DNA of 64,000 nt, from positions 3,253,001 to 3,317,000 of the forward strand of contig JAUPFP010000028.1 of assembly GCA_036925085.1 (NCBI GenBank), in the 5' to 3' direction. The position numbers and the translations under genes were made by a program. Source of the stretch: Brachycybe producta (taxonomy: Eukaryota; Arthropoda; Diplopoda; Playtdesmida; Andrognathidae). The notes beneath the pieces are model-generated. The model was not told where the DNA came from. It made no database searches and saw only the letters and a list, made by a program, of their open reading frames with translations. Shown here one piece after another: positions 11,788 to 23,215 of this stretch (its first letter is position 1; each line of letters begins with the position of its first letter).

Positions 11788-12560
11788 GGTAGTTTGGGGC
11801 GTTGCAAATAATCAGATCATAGAAAACAGCCTCAATAAACGTATATTTGACTATCTGATAAATATTCTAAATTTTATGTTGTCTTTTTTTATATTTTTCT
11901 AGTGTATAACACTGATATTTGCCTTACTTATTATTATTTGAAATAGGATACACTAATGAGCACAACTTTAACCTAGGGCAAAGTTTCTAATTATGAAGCA
12001 AGTTTCAGATGATGCGTATGCTTGTCATATTCTATGTCAAATATGCCTGTGCCGAATATATGCGACTCGTTTAACTGCAGCACATTGTGCACATAGACAA
12101 TAAGTTATAATTTTATTAATTAACAGCTAGGGCTTGGACGTTTATGCAGTATCAACCAACTGTTTCTAAAGTTGTGGCCCACTGGCCGATTGCGAAGTAA
12201 CAATTATGTTTCGATCTACCAACCTTTATGATTGATTCAATCAAAACACTAGTTAGAGCCTACAGAACTCTACTTGACAACTGAAAGGAACCAGACATCT
12301 AGCCTCTAACCAGCCTTTTTGATTAGAAAAAAGCATAATTGCAGTTGCGCTAATGATGATGACTACTTCACAATTGGCACTTGGGCCAGAAATTGAGAAA
12401 CATTTGCATCATATTGCATAAAAATCCGAGCCCTCATAATTTACTCACCTATGAAGAAAAATGTTTGATCATTATAAGCAAATGTACTTGTTCCCTCCAG
12501 TAAACTACATGTCTTCATTTGCAAACTTTACCGCATGGATGCTTCTGTCTGTGTTAGAGA
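11788..12560. repeat. Partial relative of the 44419 mariner-like element
   Basis: Positions about 12170-12450 share TTGAGAAAC/ATTTGCATCATATTGC, ATAAAAATCCGAGCC and GCATAATTGCAGTTGC words with 44640-44900. The terminal CAGGGTG was not found, so this is an internal fragment. The rest of the stretch has no feature. Confidence 0.45.
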
Positions 12561-12562
12561 CT

Positions 12563-12794
12563 AAGAGACATACATTTTGTAGGAAATTGAGGCCCAGCCA
12601 AGCCGACAAAACTTTATAGTTGGCGGCCCAACGGAGAGGCCATCACGCCCATAAAACTCATGGGCTGAGCTTTTTCAAAATTAAACCAACCCAAAAAGGA
12701 CCACAAAGTACACAAAAAACCAATGAAGCACACAAAGCCCACTGACTTATTTCATAAACTTGGCAACAACATATTACGGGCTTCATGTAGGTCT
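12563..12794. mobile_element. MITE with AGAGAC(C/A)TACAT ends, copy 1
   Basis: The left end AGAGACATACATTTTGTA and right end CTTCATGTAGGTCTT are inverted. The interior has AGGCCCAGCC and several AAGCCCA/AACCCA words. The same ends and words occur at 17331-17636, where the interior has expanded into a minisatellite. Confidence 0.6.
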
Positions 12795-13477
12795 TGATTC
12801 TTGAGTAGAGAGAGGTTGTTTACACATTGGGAAAAATTTTTAACAATCCGTCACATCAATAAACGAGCAATCCGCCACACAAAACGTGAACATGTGTTTT
12901 TCGACACATGTATGCAAGGTTATTTGTGGAGATTTCGTTTTGCACACATGTGGGGCCAATCGTTGACAATTAGCACATTGTATAGATGCTACGTATAAGT
13001 ACGCATTGGGGTATTTGTTCACGTGACAAATATTTGCCAAACTAAAGAAAACGAACAAACAAGATGTATTGTTTCGATGAAGGAATGAAAGCATATGCTG
13101 TGTAAGGGCCTCCTATAGTAACTTTCGGGTCAATAGTTGGTAAAACAGATTTCATCAAAGGAATATAAGGCCACAGACACGAAAACAACATAGACCTTAC
13201 ATTATGTTTTGATACAAGAACTTAAAGTGAAGGTGTTGTTCCATATTTTGAACAAAGTGCATGGTCAGAACACATCCGTGTGTATCAGGAAGGTATAATA
13301 TTTCGGTAAATATTTACCAATGTACTTGCATAATCAATATCAACATATTGTCTGTAAAAATTAATACACACGTGTGCTGTATACACAGTCGCGCAACACA
13401 ATGTTCCGAAGTCTCTGGACTGTTGCTAGACAAAATTACAGTGTATTTTGTATACCGCACGAAATTTAAAATATTAT

Positions 13478-13800
13478 ATATATATATTAAGCCAGGCCTG
13501 TGTGTGTAACGTCGGAATTTATATAAATTTAAATAAATGAACCGCTTTTGTTCTCAGAGTCAACTATATGTTGCACACTCCCCATCCAAGAACCCCATGA
13601 CATTAAATTGGAGAGGGGAAAAGGTTGGAAAGGGTAGAGGGGGAGAGAGAAACGTGGAGGGGAAAAAAGTGGGAGGGGTGACTGAAATTGAAATGAAAAG
13701 AATAAAAAAGGAACAAACGACGCGCATGCGCACACCAAAGAAAATGAAAAACTCATTTTCTCTTTCAAATATAAAAAAGGGGAGGGGATAATAGTAGCAA
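13478..13800 (-). mobile_element. Composite CTAG...(TA)n element, copy B, 5'-truncated
   Basis: Read on the minus strand, it begins in the CTATTATCCCCTCCCC block and runs through TGTGCGCATGCGCG, the pyrimidine tract and ATGGGGTTCTTGGATGGG to a TATATATA end with AGGCCTGGCTTAATA. The CTAGTGGGG start and the hairpin MITE are missing. The break is at 13800, where the copy abuts the palindromic repeat at 13801. Confidence 0.75.
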
Positions 13801-14165
13801 GTTCTAGTGTCTCTTTAATTTTGCACCTGAAAGACAAGAATAATCGAGAGTTTAAAAGTATTAAAAGTTCCTAAAATATTTTAGGCATTTTTTTTTATTT
13901 GGGCACCTTCTCCAAATTTACATTTCTAGTCTTCTAGTACCAAGAAAATCAACACAATCACATCTTAAGTATATTTTCATAGTACTTGATATCTTTTAAA
14001 ATAAGCTTTTTTATGTTAGTTTGAAAATATCCAGGTTTTAACATGATGATATTTTTTTTAATTTGTGTTCATAAAAAAATTATTCTTCAAAATATCAACA
14101 TGAACAAAAAATAATGATTCTGTTAGCGTTCTAGTTTCTAACAGACTTTCAATTTTTCCTTGAGG
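13801..14165. repeat. Dispersed palindrome PAL-A copy
   Basis: It carries TTAATTTTGCACCTGAAAG, AATAATCGAGAG, GATATCTTTTAAAATAAGCT, AAAATATCAACATGAA and TTCTAGTTTCTAACAG in the same inverted order as the better preserved copy at 46865-47190. Ends are eroded. Confidence 0.5.
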
Positions 14166-14545
14166 GGATATAAGACCACACACGCATCAAAATGTATATG
14201 CTACTTCATCTACCAAAAAAATGTATCTAGAATTCAGATAATAATGTAATCGATTTTGCGTTTTTTTTTTCTCTTCTCATTTATATCTCAATTGAGTCAT
14301 TCATTATAACTGACCACAAATGGTTTTCACGCAACAATACAAAAAAAACCTAATCACGTTAACATTATTTTCTTTATTGTGGTCTCTATTGTGATCCTCA
14401 TCAAGAATTATTTATTATTCGTTATATGTATTAAGAAGAAGAAAAAAAAATGATATCCCTCATTGCCCCTTGCCATATCATACGAAGGCAAACACACAAA
14501 ACACACTATTCACAATTATCAGATCACGTCCAATCTTTTCAGTTT
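14166..14545. other. Unannotated AT-rich stretch
   Basis: No gene or repeat boundary seen. Confidence 0.5.
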
Positions 14546-14547
14546 TT

Positions 14548-14838
14548 CTCTCTCTCTCTCTCTACCTCACTCTCTCTCTCTCTTTTTCTCACTCTCTTTC
14601 TCTCACTCTCTTTCTCTCACTCTCTTTCACTCTATTTCTCTCTCTCTCTTTATTTCTCTCTCTCTCTTTCTTTATTTCTCTCTCTTTCTCTACCTCACTC
14701 TCTCTTTCTCTACCTCACTCTCTCTTTCTCTACCTAACTGAACCTCTTTCTCTCACTCTCTCTTTCTCTCTTTATTTCTCTCTCTCTCCCTTTACCTCTG
14801 TCTCTCATTCACTCTCTATCTCGTTTTCAATCTCTCTC
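14548..14838. repeat. Long CT-rich tract
   Basis: About 290 bp of nearly pure pyrimidine on the plus strand, with higher-order units such as CACTCTCTTTCTCT and TTTCTCTACCTCACTCTC. Three overlapping Ser/Leu-rich frames here (92-132 residues) are artefacts of the repeat. A mirror-symmetric pyrimidine tract of this length could form triplex (H-DNA). Confidence 0.9.
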
Positions 14839-14839
14839 A

Positions 14840-15520
14840 ATTTGCACCATGACTTGGCACAACAATAATAATAAACTAAATAACACTTTTCAAATTGGCA
14901 ATTCTTTCTACTTCTTATTGTTGTTGTTAACCCAATAGACATAAAGAACACAAGTAATAAACATTAGCCTCTAACTTTATCTGAAATTAATCCGAATACG
15001 CCCAAATTTCTTTTTGTTTTTCTTACCTCCTTGTATTTTTACTAATGGTTCATATTTACATTTGATTTATTATTAGTATTATTATTCTCTCAAGGAGAGG
15101 GAGAGACTTGAATAAGCGTTATTTATAATTAACTAAACATTGGATAAATATTGAGCGTAAACACTAAATATAATAATTATTATATAAAAAGCTTATATAT
15201 TGAACCAGGTGTCTAAAATAACCTATAATTTCTAATTTTAGTAATGTGCAACTTTTGTTCCATTACATCAACAATAAAAGGTAAAAATATATTTAAAGTT
15301 ACAGAAAATAAAGCCATAAAAACAGGAAAAAAAGAGGGGGGAGGAGCAAGACTGAAAGAAAAAAACGGCCCCGGGATTAATTACAGTATATGCTCTGCCC
15401 TAAAGAATAACAAACTCCAAAAAGGCGTAGAACTCCACCCCTTTTAAATGTGAACGTATTTTCTTTTATTAAAATTACACCATGAACCATGTGTATTCTC
15501 ATTTTCGTCTACAATTAAAA
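14840..15520. other. Unannotated stretch
   Basis: AT-rich with no supported gene. The 67-residue frame at 15244-15447 has no recognisable domain. Confidence 0.5.
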
Positions 15521-15524
15521 GTCG

Positions 15525-15830
15525 TAATTTCTTTTTGCTATTTTGCACTAATTTTTAACGAGTAAAACCAGCAAAATTATTTTTTCTTTCTAAAATAGTT
15601 TTCTAGTTTTCATTCTTTTTTCCACCAAAATATGTTATTTTACTTTAAGAATCTTCTATTATTAAAAAAATGAGCTTTTTCATCTTTCTCTTGTTCTTAT
15701 CTTTAAACTTTAATCCAGTTTCATCATAAAATCAGCCCATTAATGGAAAAATCGACCCTCAAAACTAAGCAAAACATCGAAAAAATATCCAATTACCCGA
15801 TAGGACAGTCTGCACCTGCAGAAAAGTTAC
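15525..15830 (+). repeat. Dispersed repeat R1, copy 2
   Basis: It shares TTGCTATTTTGCACTAAT, TTATTTTACT, AGTTTCATCATAAAATC, CCCTCAAAACTAAGC and CCCGATAGGACAGTC with 6540-6935 and 56640-56910. Confidence 0.55.
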
Positions 15831-15854
15831 ACTGATGTTTTTTTTTGAAGAAAC

Positions 15855-16580
15855 TTTAAGCTGATTTTCGAACTTGGGTTATTTTGTGTTTCAGAAGAGC
15901 AAACAACACCAAGAGGATATTGAAAATGAGTTAGAAACTAGAAAGGTAGCTGAATCACATAATATTATTTACATGTTGACATTTTTCAAAACAAACTGCT
16001 TAAAGTTGGGTCATTTTCAAACTCAAATAAAGTTTATTTTGAAAGAGATCAACGTGAAAATATCCTTAAGTGATAGAGGTTTGCTTCTAGTTTATAAAAC
16101 AAAAATTCAAGGTTTTCTGCATTTTGCACCTGAAAAGCAAAATAATCGCAGTTCCTTAAAACCTAAAAAACTACAATAAAATGTTTATTATGATATAAGA
16201 TAACAGATATCATCATGAAATTATTTTTATTTAATTCCTTTACTCCTCTAGGTTTTTTAAGCAAATTCTAATGGCATTTTAAAAAAAACCAGTGAAAATT
16301 TGAAATTTATAACGCTGTAAATTCTTAGTGATATCGTTCAAAATAAACTTTTTATTAAAAAAAAATTCAAAATATCATCCGTTAAAAAAGCACAATTTCA
16401 CAGTGAAGTTTGTGGTCCTTTTCAAACTGACACAAAAAGCATATTTTAAAACATATCAACATAAGTTATTGGAGCTACCCTTCTAGTTTTTAAAACACTT
16501 TCAAAGTTTCTCTTTAATTTTTCTAGTCACAGACAGAATAACACGAAGTTTGAGGGTCGTTTGTTTATACTTTAAAACCA
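15855..16580. repeat. PAL-A palindrome copies, two abutting and decayed
   Basis: The words TTAGAAACTAGAAAGGTAGC, TTATTTTGAAAGAGATCAAC, GCTTCTAGTTTATAAAAC, TGCACCTGAAAAGC and TTCTAGTTTTTAAAACAC mark alternating arms of the palindrome family. A 101-residue frame (15874-16179) lies wholly inside it and is not a gene. Confidence 0.5.
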
Positions 16581-17090
16581 CCTTATAACGTTTTTACTCG
16601 TAATTGTAATTGATCCACGGTTAATATATATTCTTTTATCAAGTTATCTTGATACAAAATGCTTATTCAAGGAATAAAAATTAGCATTTGTTTTAGTTTC
16701 GTGTAGCTTTTCTCATTGTCGCCACTCTCGCAAATAAATTAATTCTCTCTCTCTCTCCCTCTCTATGTGTAATCCTTAATTGCTTTTTTTTCTTCTTCTG
16801 ACTAATCAACTGATTCCCATGTTGTATTATATAGAAAGATATATTAAAAGTGAGCTCACATTCACTGTGTATATTTTTGTATACATGTATAGCGTACATA
16901 TAGAAAGGCAATAAAAGCTACATCGTATTCATAATTTAATTAAAGAGATAAGCAATTTGAGATATTGTGGGGCACACTTGGAACACCCAAATATTAAGAG
17001 GATCTCAGGTCCCATCTGACCTGCAACCACTCCCTCAAACTCTCAAACAAGTCTTTAAAAGCATCATCATGAAATTGTTTAATTTAAATG
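16581..17090. other. Unannotated stretch
   Basis: AT-rich with a short CT run (16744-16764). No gene seen. Confidence 0.5.
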
Positions 17091-17094
17091 TATT

Positions 17095-17208
<114 letters not shown>

Positions 17209-17330
17209 CTTAGCATTTACGTTAAGAGGCCTCAATTTCACATGCCATGAAAGCAGAAAATAGAAATAAATCATAAAAAATTATCTGCCACATTTATGCT
17301 TATCTTTTGCGTTCAAGGGTTCCCCCACAC

Positions 17331-17636
17331 TAGAGACCTACATTGTATAACAATTTGAAGCCCAGCCCAGCCCATGAGACTTTATACTGGGCGCAGCCCA
17401 CAAAGTTCACCAAGCCCACTAGACTCACGAAGCCCACCAGACTCACGAAGCCCACCAGACTCACGAAGCCCACCAGACTCACGAAGTCCACCAGGCCCAT
17501 GAAGCCCACAAAGCAAACAAAGTCCACCAGGTAAACAAAGCCTGCCAAGCCCACAAAGCCCACCAAGCCCACAAAGCCCACCAAGCCCACAAAGCCCACC
17601 AAGCCCACTGACTCATGTGCTTTATGTAGGTCTCTA
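17331..17636. mobile_element. MITE with TAGAGACCTACAT ends and an internal minisatellite, copy 2
   Basis: TAGAGACCTACATTGTATA at the left is inverted at the right (CTTTATGTAGGTCTCTA). Between them is an array of about 18-bp units of the type CCCACCAGACTCACGAAG and CCCACCAAGCCCACAAAG. Because 18 is divisible by three, the array gives a repetitive frame on each strand (FVGLVGFVSLVG on minus), but no conserved protein is implied. The copy at 12563-12794 has the same ends without the expansion. Confidence 0.75.
17395..17611. repeat. 18-bp minisatellite (CCCACCArgCyCACrAAG)
   Basis: About twelve units in two subtypes arranged in blocks: ACTCACGAAG-type units on the left and GCCCACAAAG-type on the right. 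Variant units lie between, as expected from recent local duplication. Confidence 0.9.
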
Positions 17637-19907
17637 CCACAAACCTTCTAACCTATCTCAAAAACACAACAAATATGCCACAAAAAGCAGAATTTGACAA
17701 CAAAACAAAACTGAAACAATTGTCTGCAGTACTCAAGACTAAACCACAACAAATTTATGACACAACACAAACAAATTGGGTGTCATGTTTTGTGTTTCTA
17801 TAGCTATCCACATAGACGACGTGCAGACTAGTCTTTAGTGTTGCTTTGAAGTGTTTTATTTCGCTGTTCTGTTTGTTGTTTTAATACTAACTGTCCACAC
17901 TGCACAGACAAGAGTTGCAAAAATGTTGCATAGTACCGAGACAAAACAAGAACCACTTGATGTTTACCCACTTGATCCGAGACATGGAATTCCAAAAAAA
18001 AACAAAAACAAAACACAAAAGTCACTGAAGTGTTTTAGAATCGTCGCCAATTTGTTTTGAAACACTGATTTTTTGTTTTGTTTCTGTTTTGTCAGGTTGA
18101 TGTGATGTGGACCTGACCACACATGTGAAAATTCTCTCGAAAGTGAAAATATATCAGAAATATAGAAAAAAAAACTTTAGTCTGATTGTATTATTTATAT
18201 TTACTGCATGTGTGAACCAGCCCTTTTTACAAGCTTTTATTTAAGTTGACATGACACAGTTGTCCGTTTGCGTGGACTTCTATATTTTTTCCTATTTTAA
18301 TCAACTTCCCCATAATTACCTAGAGAGAGAGCTGAACATTTTGTACACTGCAGCCTTTAACTAGTGCGACCTGTTAATCCATCAAATTTTGACAGAGGAT
18401 CCTCGAATAACCTGTCCAGGAATCCGCCGTTATAGGAGGCAGGGTACCTTGAAAAACGTACTTTTCAACAAAATAAAAACAAATTCCACTCCAGTAATCC
18501 TCAAAACAAAAAAAAAACATGTCTAATTACTATACATAAAAGCTTGTACCGAAAAACGCATGGTTTTTTCAATATTTACTTGTTCTAATTAGATACATTT
18601 CTTATTCTGTTGCATTTTTTATCGGCATGGTTGTCTTTAAAAGAAGTTTTTAAGTACAAAGTTTTTCTTTTATGCAACAAAGTTTCTAAAACATGTAAAA
18701 GTGTACAGAGTAATAAATGTACTTTCATTTTACATTTGATATCAAGGTTACAACAGAAGCTAAATTTCCATTATATTGGGTATAATATTAACATGAAGAA
18801 ATGCTTTTAATACAAATTTCATATATCAGGTTAAAATGGCAGCTTATTTGAAACAGAAAAATGAGATCAAACAAAACGAATATAAAAAAAAGACTTTGAA
18901 GTTTGTCTAAAATTCTGATCACATTTCTTTTTCATAAAGAAAAATACACCGAAGACACACACATGACTTAAGTATATCAAGAAAAACTATAAAATTAAAG
19001 GAAAAATAGGGAATTTGTGTTTCCCCCTCCCCCTCTCTGCTACTTTAAAACTTGCATGAAAAACAAAAACGCTCATAAAAGTTTCAGAAAAATTTCCTTT
19101 CTTTATAAAAGTAGATTTTTTTAAAAAAAATTTCTACATGTAGCAACCTCCCCCCCCCCCCCCCCGGCAATACAAGAGATGTAACCATTTTCCCCCTAAG
19201 AAAAACAAATATCTTCATAAGACTATTAAAAACGGTAATAAAATTCAGGGTATTCAGCTTTTTATAAATAACATACTAGTTAATGCATTACATAATTTAG
19301 GTTATTTTCATAATGATATTTTTAACAATAAACTTTTTATGGCAGTTAAAAAAAAACAATTTTGTGATTTAATGGCTCTTCTAGTATTTAAACCATTTTG
19401 AATTTCGTCTTAACGTTGCTTCTAATAGGTAACCTGAGACTCCATTGCAAAAAAAAAATTGTAAAAATGTGACAATCATACTTTATAATGTAACTGCTTA
19501 TTATAATTAGTGTCAAATTAGTTGCATACCAGAGTTAATGGCATATATGACAATATTATAGAAAATTATTTTGTTAATTTGCTTTTGTGACTGTTACAAT
19601 GTTATTATTAGCAAGTTATAATAATTTACTAACTTATAACAGTCTTATTATCATTCTGTAATGGTGGACAAAATAGGCCAGATTTTTAGGATGGATGGAT
19701 GGATGGAAGTGGGTGGAACAACTCGAGAATAGAAACATTAAGACATGCAGTTTTTTTTTGTTTTTTTATAAAGCCTAACATGTTTTCATAAAAAAAATTA
19801 ATCCATATAGCAATTAATTAGTTATAATTTTTTTTCCCGAGCAACAAAGGTCTAGGGTTTCTTGAAGCCTTTGTTTTATATTTAGTTTTTTAGCGACCAT
19901 TGCACTG
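17637..19907. other. Unannotated stretch
   Basis: No gene recognised. It includes a C homopolymer (about 19150-19165), a GGAT run (19690-19707) and scattered CTAGT motifs. Short frames (66-69 residues) have no recognisable domains. Confidence 0.5.
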
Positions 19908-20600
19908 GTTTTAAAGTGTAAATGCCTCTCGACAGTATAACAATACTGTCTTTGAGGAGCAAAAATTAAGGAGAAATTGAAGGTGTTTTAGAAACTAGAA
20001 AGGTAGCTCAATGTAACTAATGTTGGTATCTTTTAAAATAAGCTTTCTTTGTGAGTTTTAAAATAATCCAACTTAAGAATGCAAGTATATCTTTTATTTT
20101 GTCCCTGTATCGTTAGATGGCGCCACTAGCCCTCCTCCCATAGAAATGTACTGACACTCTTCAACTCTTTGACTCCCCTCTTCCTTTTTTCACGTGGCAA
20201 ACTTTTAATTGCGTCATCGCTATTTCTTACACGAGCTCTCTCTTCACTTATATTGTGTTCTGGGTAAGTTTGTCACGTGCTGACAATTAAGGTTGTTTTG
20301 GACGCTTTTTGAGAGCTAAAAGGCTGCATTCGATTTTAACTAATTGTCACGTGTGGAGTTTGCCACACTTATGGAGGTTGCAGGCGCCATCTACCATGCA
20401 TGTAAACAAGTATTCTATGGAGCCTTCTTAAAACAGACAATATTTTATAATTTTTGTCTATAAAAAGTTTATTTTGAAAGATATCAACATGAAAATACTA
20501 CCCGTTTCTAATTGCGAAGACACTTTCAAATTCTTCTTATTGTTGCTCTTCTGAAACGTAGAATAAACGCACAGTTTGAAAATCAGCTTGTTCACAAAAA
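19908..20600. repeat. PAL-A palindrome copy split by a nested insertion
   Basis: The left arm (TTTAAAGTGTAAATGCCTCT, TTTTAGAAACTAGAAAGGTA) and right arm (TATAAAAAGTTTATTTTGAA, ACCCGTTTCTAATTGC, AATAAACGCACAG) match the intact copy at 46865. They are separated by an unrelated segment at about 20107-20430 that has its own inverted TAGATGGCGCC / GGCGCCATCTA ends. Confidence 0.55.
20114..20393. mobile_element. Nested MITE with TAGATGGCGCC inverted ends
   Basis: TAGATGGCGCC (20114) and GGCGCCATCTA (ending about 20393) bracket a segment with several CACGTG-containing words and inverted TGGCAAAC / GTTTGCCA. It sits inside the PAL-A copy, so it is the younger insertion. No target duplication was confirmed. 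Confidence 0.5.
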
Positions 20601-20869
20601 CAATGTTTCTTGTTTAAAAAGTTAAAAGTCTCATATTTGATTCATAAAGCACTTAAACGTAGAGAGTTGTAAACAAATTTCGAAAAAAAAAAAGCTTTAT
20701 TATTTACTGACATCTGCAGTTTTCTTGATGATGTCATAAGTATTTAAACTTTCAAAATACAAAAGTAGATTTACTACTTTTTTATTTTGAATTTTATACA
20801 TTTTAAATATAATCAGATTCACTCTGATAAAAGCTAGAAGACCCGCCGAATTAGACGGAATAGAACCGT

Positions 20870-21289
20870 CAGAATAGAACGTCGATTATCGGAACTAATG
20901 TCGGGCATACATAGGCTTGCCACCTTTCCTCCTTTGTGGAGGACAGTCCTCCCGTCGGAAGAAATGTCCGCCGGCCAAGACCGTCCTCCATGAAGGCAAA
21001 CATGTCCTCCACACAATAAATTGTATAAAAACTTAAAACACGTTCGTGGAGGACGGTCCTGGCCGGAAGACAGTTCTTCCGAATGGAGGACTATCCTCCA
21101 TAGGTGGCAAGCGTAAGCATGCAATAGTTCCGACAATCATAAGTTCATATAATCAAACTCCCATTAAAAAAGTGGAGAAAAGTAAGAAAATGCCGATTGC
21201 AAAGAATTTTTTATTTTATTTCCGTAAGTACAGTAGTATTTCCATAAAATAAGTAAAAAAAATTGGTTCCGATAACCGATGCTCTATTG
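20870..21289. mobile_element. Pogo/Tigger-like MITE, host of a nested element
   Basis: The left end CAGAATAGAACGTCGATTAT and the right end (reverse complement CAATAGAGCATCGGTTATCG) are inverted and resemble pogo/Tigger termini of the CAGTNGA...TCGATTA type. The right end is next to TA. The related copy at 22794-23121 shows TA on both sides. A second palindrome (20905-21122) sits in its interior. Confidence 0.65.
20905..21122. mobile_element. Foldback MITE with GGAGGAC-rich arms, nested
   Basis: GCATACATAGGCTTGCCACC at the left is inverted at the right (AGGTGGCAAGCGTAAGCATGC). The arms are rich in GGAGGAC/GTCCTCC and ACCGTCCTCC, and a short AT loop lies near 21015-21045. The 100-residue minus-strand frame over it is a hairpin artefact. 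Confidence 0.7.
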
Positions 21290-22500
21290 TACTAGTGTCA
21301 TCGAAGAGCCAAACATTTCCAAAAATAAACATCTGATTGAAATCTTTTATATCCTGAGTTTTACTTAAATAGATAAAACAAAACTGTCTAAAAAATATAA
21401 TGAACTGACACAATAGAAAACAAGGATGTTTCAAATACAACACTGACACAGTTTCACAATAAAGGCCCGTGGCACACAGACCACTTTTAATGGTCGATTT
21501 CGACTGCAAAATGTCGTCACTGATGGCTGAACTTTTGTTGCAAATGTATAATTGCTATTAGAGACCGAAATGGGCTCCCATCAATAAGGAAATCCCACAT
21601 CCCCCATTTTCTTCAAGTGGAAACAGGGCCGTATTAGTTTTTTTTTTGTTTAAATGATACAAGAGTAAAGAATTTCATCACCTTGTTAATAATAATAATA
21701 CGTTCAGTGAATGATGTTATTTCAGAATATAATTATTTTAAAGCGTTGATGAAACGCTCTGTATAACAAAAACCCGTAAAACCCAGGCACCAAGAAAAGA
21801 GAATCGAAGAAGAAAAAAAAACACACCAGCATAAAAGTTGTTGCTCAATTCGTTGATTCTATTTAAAGATTTCGTTAAAGATCAAGGGACACGACATACA
21901 CACACACTGAAAAACGTGCGTATGTTGTGTTCTATAGATTCTTAATGCACCATGAAAATCTATTTTGCGAACAACAACAAACCCCCCCCCCCCCCTCATG
22001 AAACCAGGAGAGTTTCATAAGAGAGAAGGAACTTTTAAAAAAATTTACTAAAACAGACCTGAAGAAGAAGGTTCAGAAACATCAAAAAAAAAATCTAACA
22101 TGAGGTGTTCATGTAACACACACATGTGTAACACACACACACACACACACACACACGTAACACCCAAAAACCAACATACAAGACACTCTGTTTAATGTTT
22201 AGATCAATGAAGCAATAAATGTAAACTATCAACATCGTAAATTACCAAATAAAATCAACATTGAATGACATTTTATTTATAAAACTCATATATTTAAATA
22301 AAAAGGACTCAATATTATTCTTATTATAATTATTATTACAGTTCGATAATAAAAGGGTTCCTGAATCAAAAAATCCTATACGAGGACCACTTACTATTTT
22401 TTAAACAAACGAAACCTATCCAGATTTGAAATGGCCTATAAACAGCTAGCTGATTTTCGAACTCTTCCCTTATTTTGCGGTTTCAGAAGAGCAAACACTA
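21290..22500. other. Unannotated stretch
   Basis: It contains a C homopolymer (21982-21997), a CA run (22131-22156) and ATT-like words. One frame (21216-21509, minus) has no domain I recognise. Confidence 0.5.
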
Positions 22501-22503
22501 AAA

Positions 22504-22700
22504 GCTAGTTAGTACACACCAGGATTCTTTGTTGCGCTACATTGTTGCCGGACTGAATCGCGTCAGTTGCGATTCAGATTCGAAACAATGTTGAAATGTT
22601 GCGGGTTTGAATCGCGTCAGCTGCGATTCTGCACCAGAACATTGTATCGGAGCAGACCCGCAACAATGTATTGGAACAAAGAATCCTGGTGTGTACTAGC
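22504..22700. mobile_element. Palindromic MITE with GCTAGTTAGTACACACCAGG ends
   Basis: The arms GCTAG..TACACACCAGGATTC and GAATCCTGGTGTGTACTAGC pair closely, followed by TTTGTT...CAACAATGT words. The interior repeats GAATCGCGTCAG(T/C)TGCGATTC twice, itself a palindrome, so several nested folds are possible. No coding capacity. Confidence 0.75.
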
Positions 22701-22793
22701 CATAAGGGAAGAATCACCTACACACTGAATAAAATACTACTGAATTTCACTTTGTAAATCATTAATCAGAAACGCAAAGGTCCAATAGAATTA

Positions 22794-23121
22794 CAGTAGA
22801 GCGTCGATTATCAAAACATCGGTTATGGGAACCGTCGAGTATCGGAACCAATTTTTTTTTTACTAAAACCGCTTTCACACGAGGAGAGATAGAAGCGTTC
22901 ATACGGTTATAGTCGCGATACTGGGGAGATACAGTTTTGAGTATCCTGTGAGGCTGTGAACTTCGAACTTAAAGCTCACTTGACAAACAAAAGATCGACA
23001 CCCACATATACTGTAGATACTGTATGACATGAGTATCTTCTATTTTTATTCCCGGATACGTGTATCTGTGTATCGGAACTAGACAAATTCGACATTAGTT
23101 CCGATAATCGACATTCTACTT
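22794..23121. mobile_element. Pogo/Tigger-like MITE, copy 2
   Basis: The left end CAGTAGAGCGTCGATTATC and right end GATAATCGACATTCTACT are inverted, with TA at 22792-22793 and 23122-23123 as the expected target duplication. A second internal CATCGGTTATGGGAACCG / GTATCGGAACCAA tract resembles the 21289 end. About 330 bp; non-coding. Confidence 0.75.
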
Positions 23122-23215
23122 TATTCTGATTTTTAATTTCTATTTTTATTTTCAGGTGGTTTTTTCAGTGTGTGTGGTTCTTTCCTAAGAAGAACTTGAT
23201 GAAATGAACTAGATC

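Noticed and set aside
13391-13800. CRISPR-like arrays or direct-repeat systems
   Set aside because: All regular repeats here are microsatellites, minisatellites or transposon arms. There are no unique spacers of constant length and the DNA is eukaryotic.
14450-14868. Three overlapping Ser/Leu/Phe-rich open frames
   Set aside because: They translate a CT microsatellite in three registers and have no independent coding signal.
17343-17608. Repetitive FVGLVGFVSLVG-like protein
   Set aside because: Product of an 18-bp minisatellite inside a MITE, open on both strands because the unit length is divisible by three.
22600-22625. tRNA-like B box (GGGTTTGAATC)
   Set aside because: No matching A box at the right distance and no cloverleaf. 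The word lies in a palindromic MITE.
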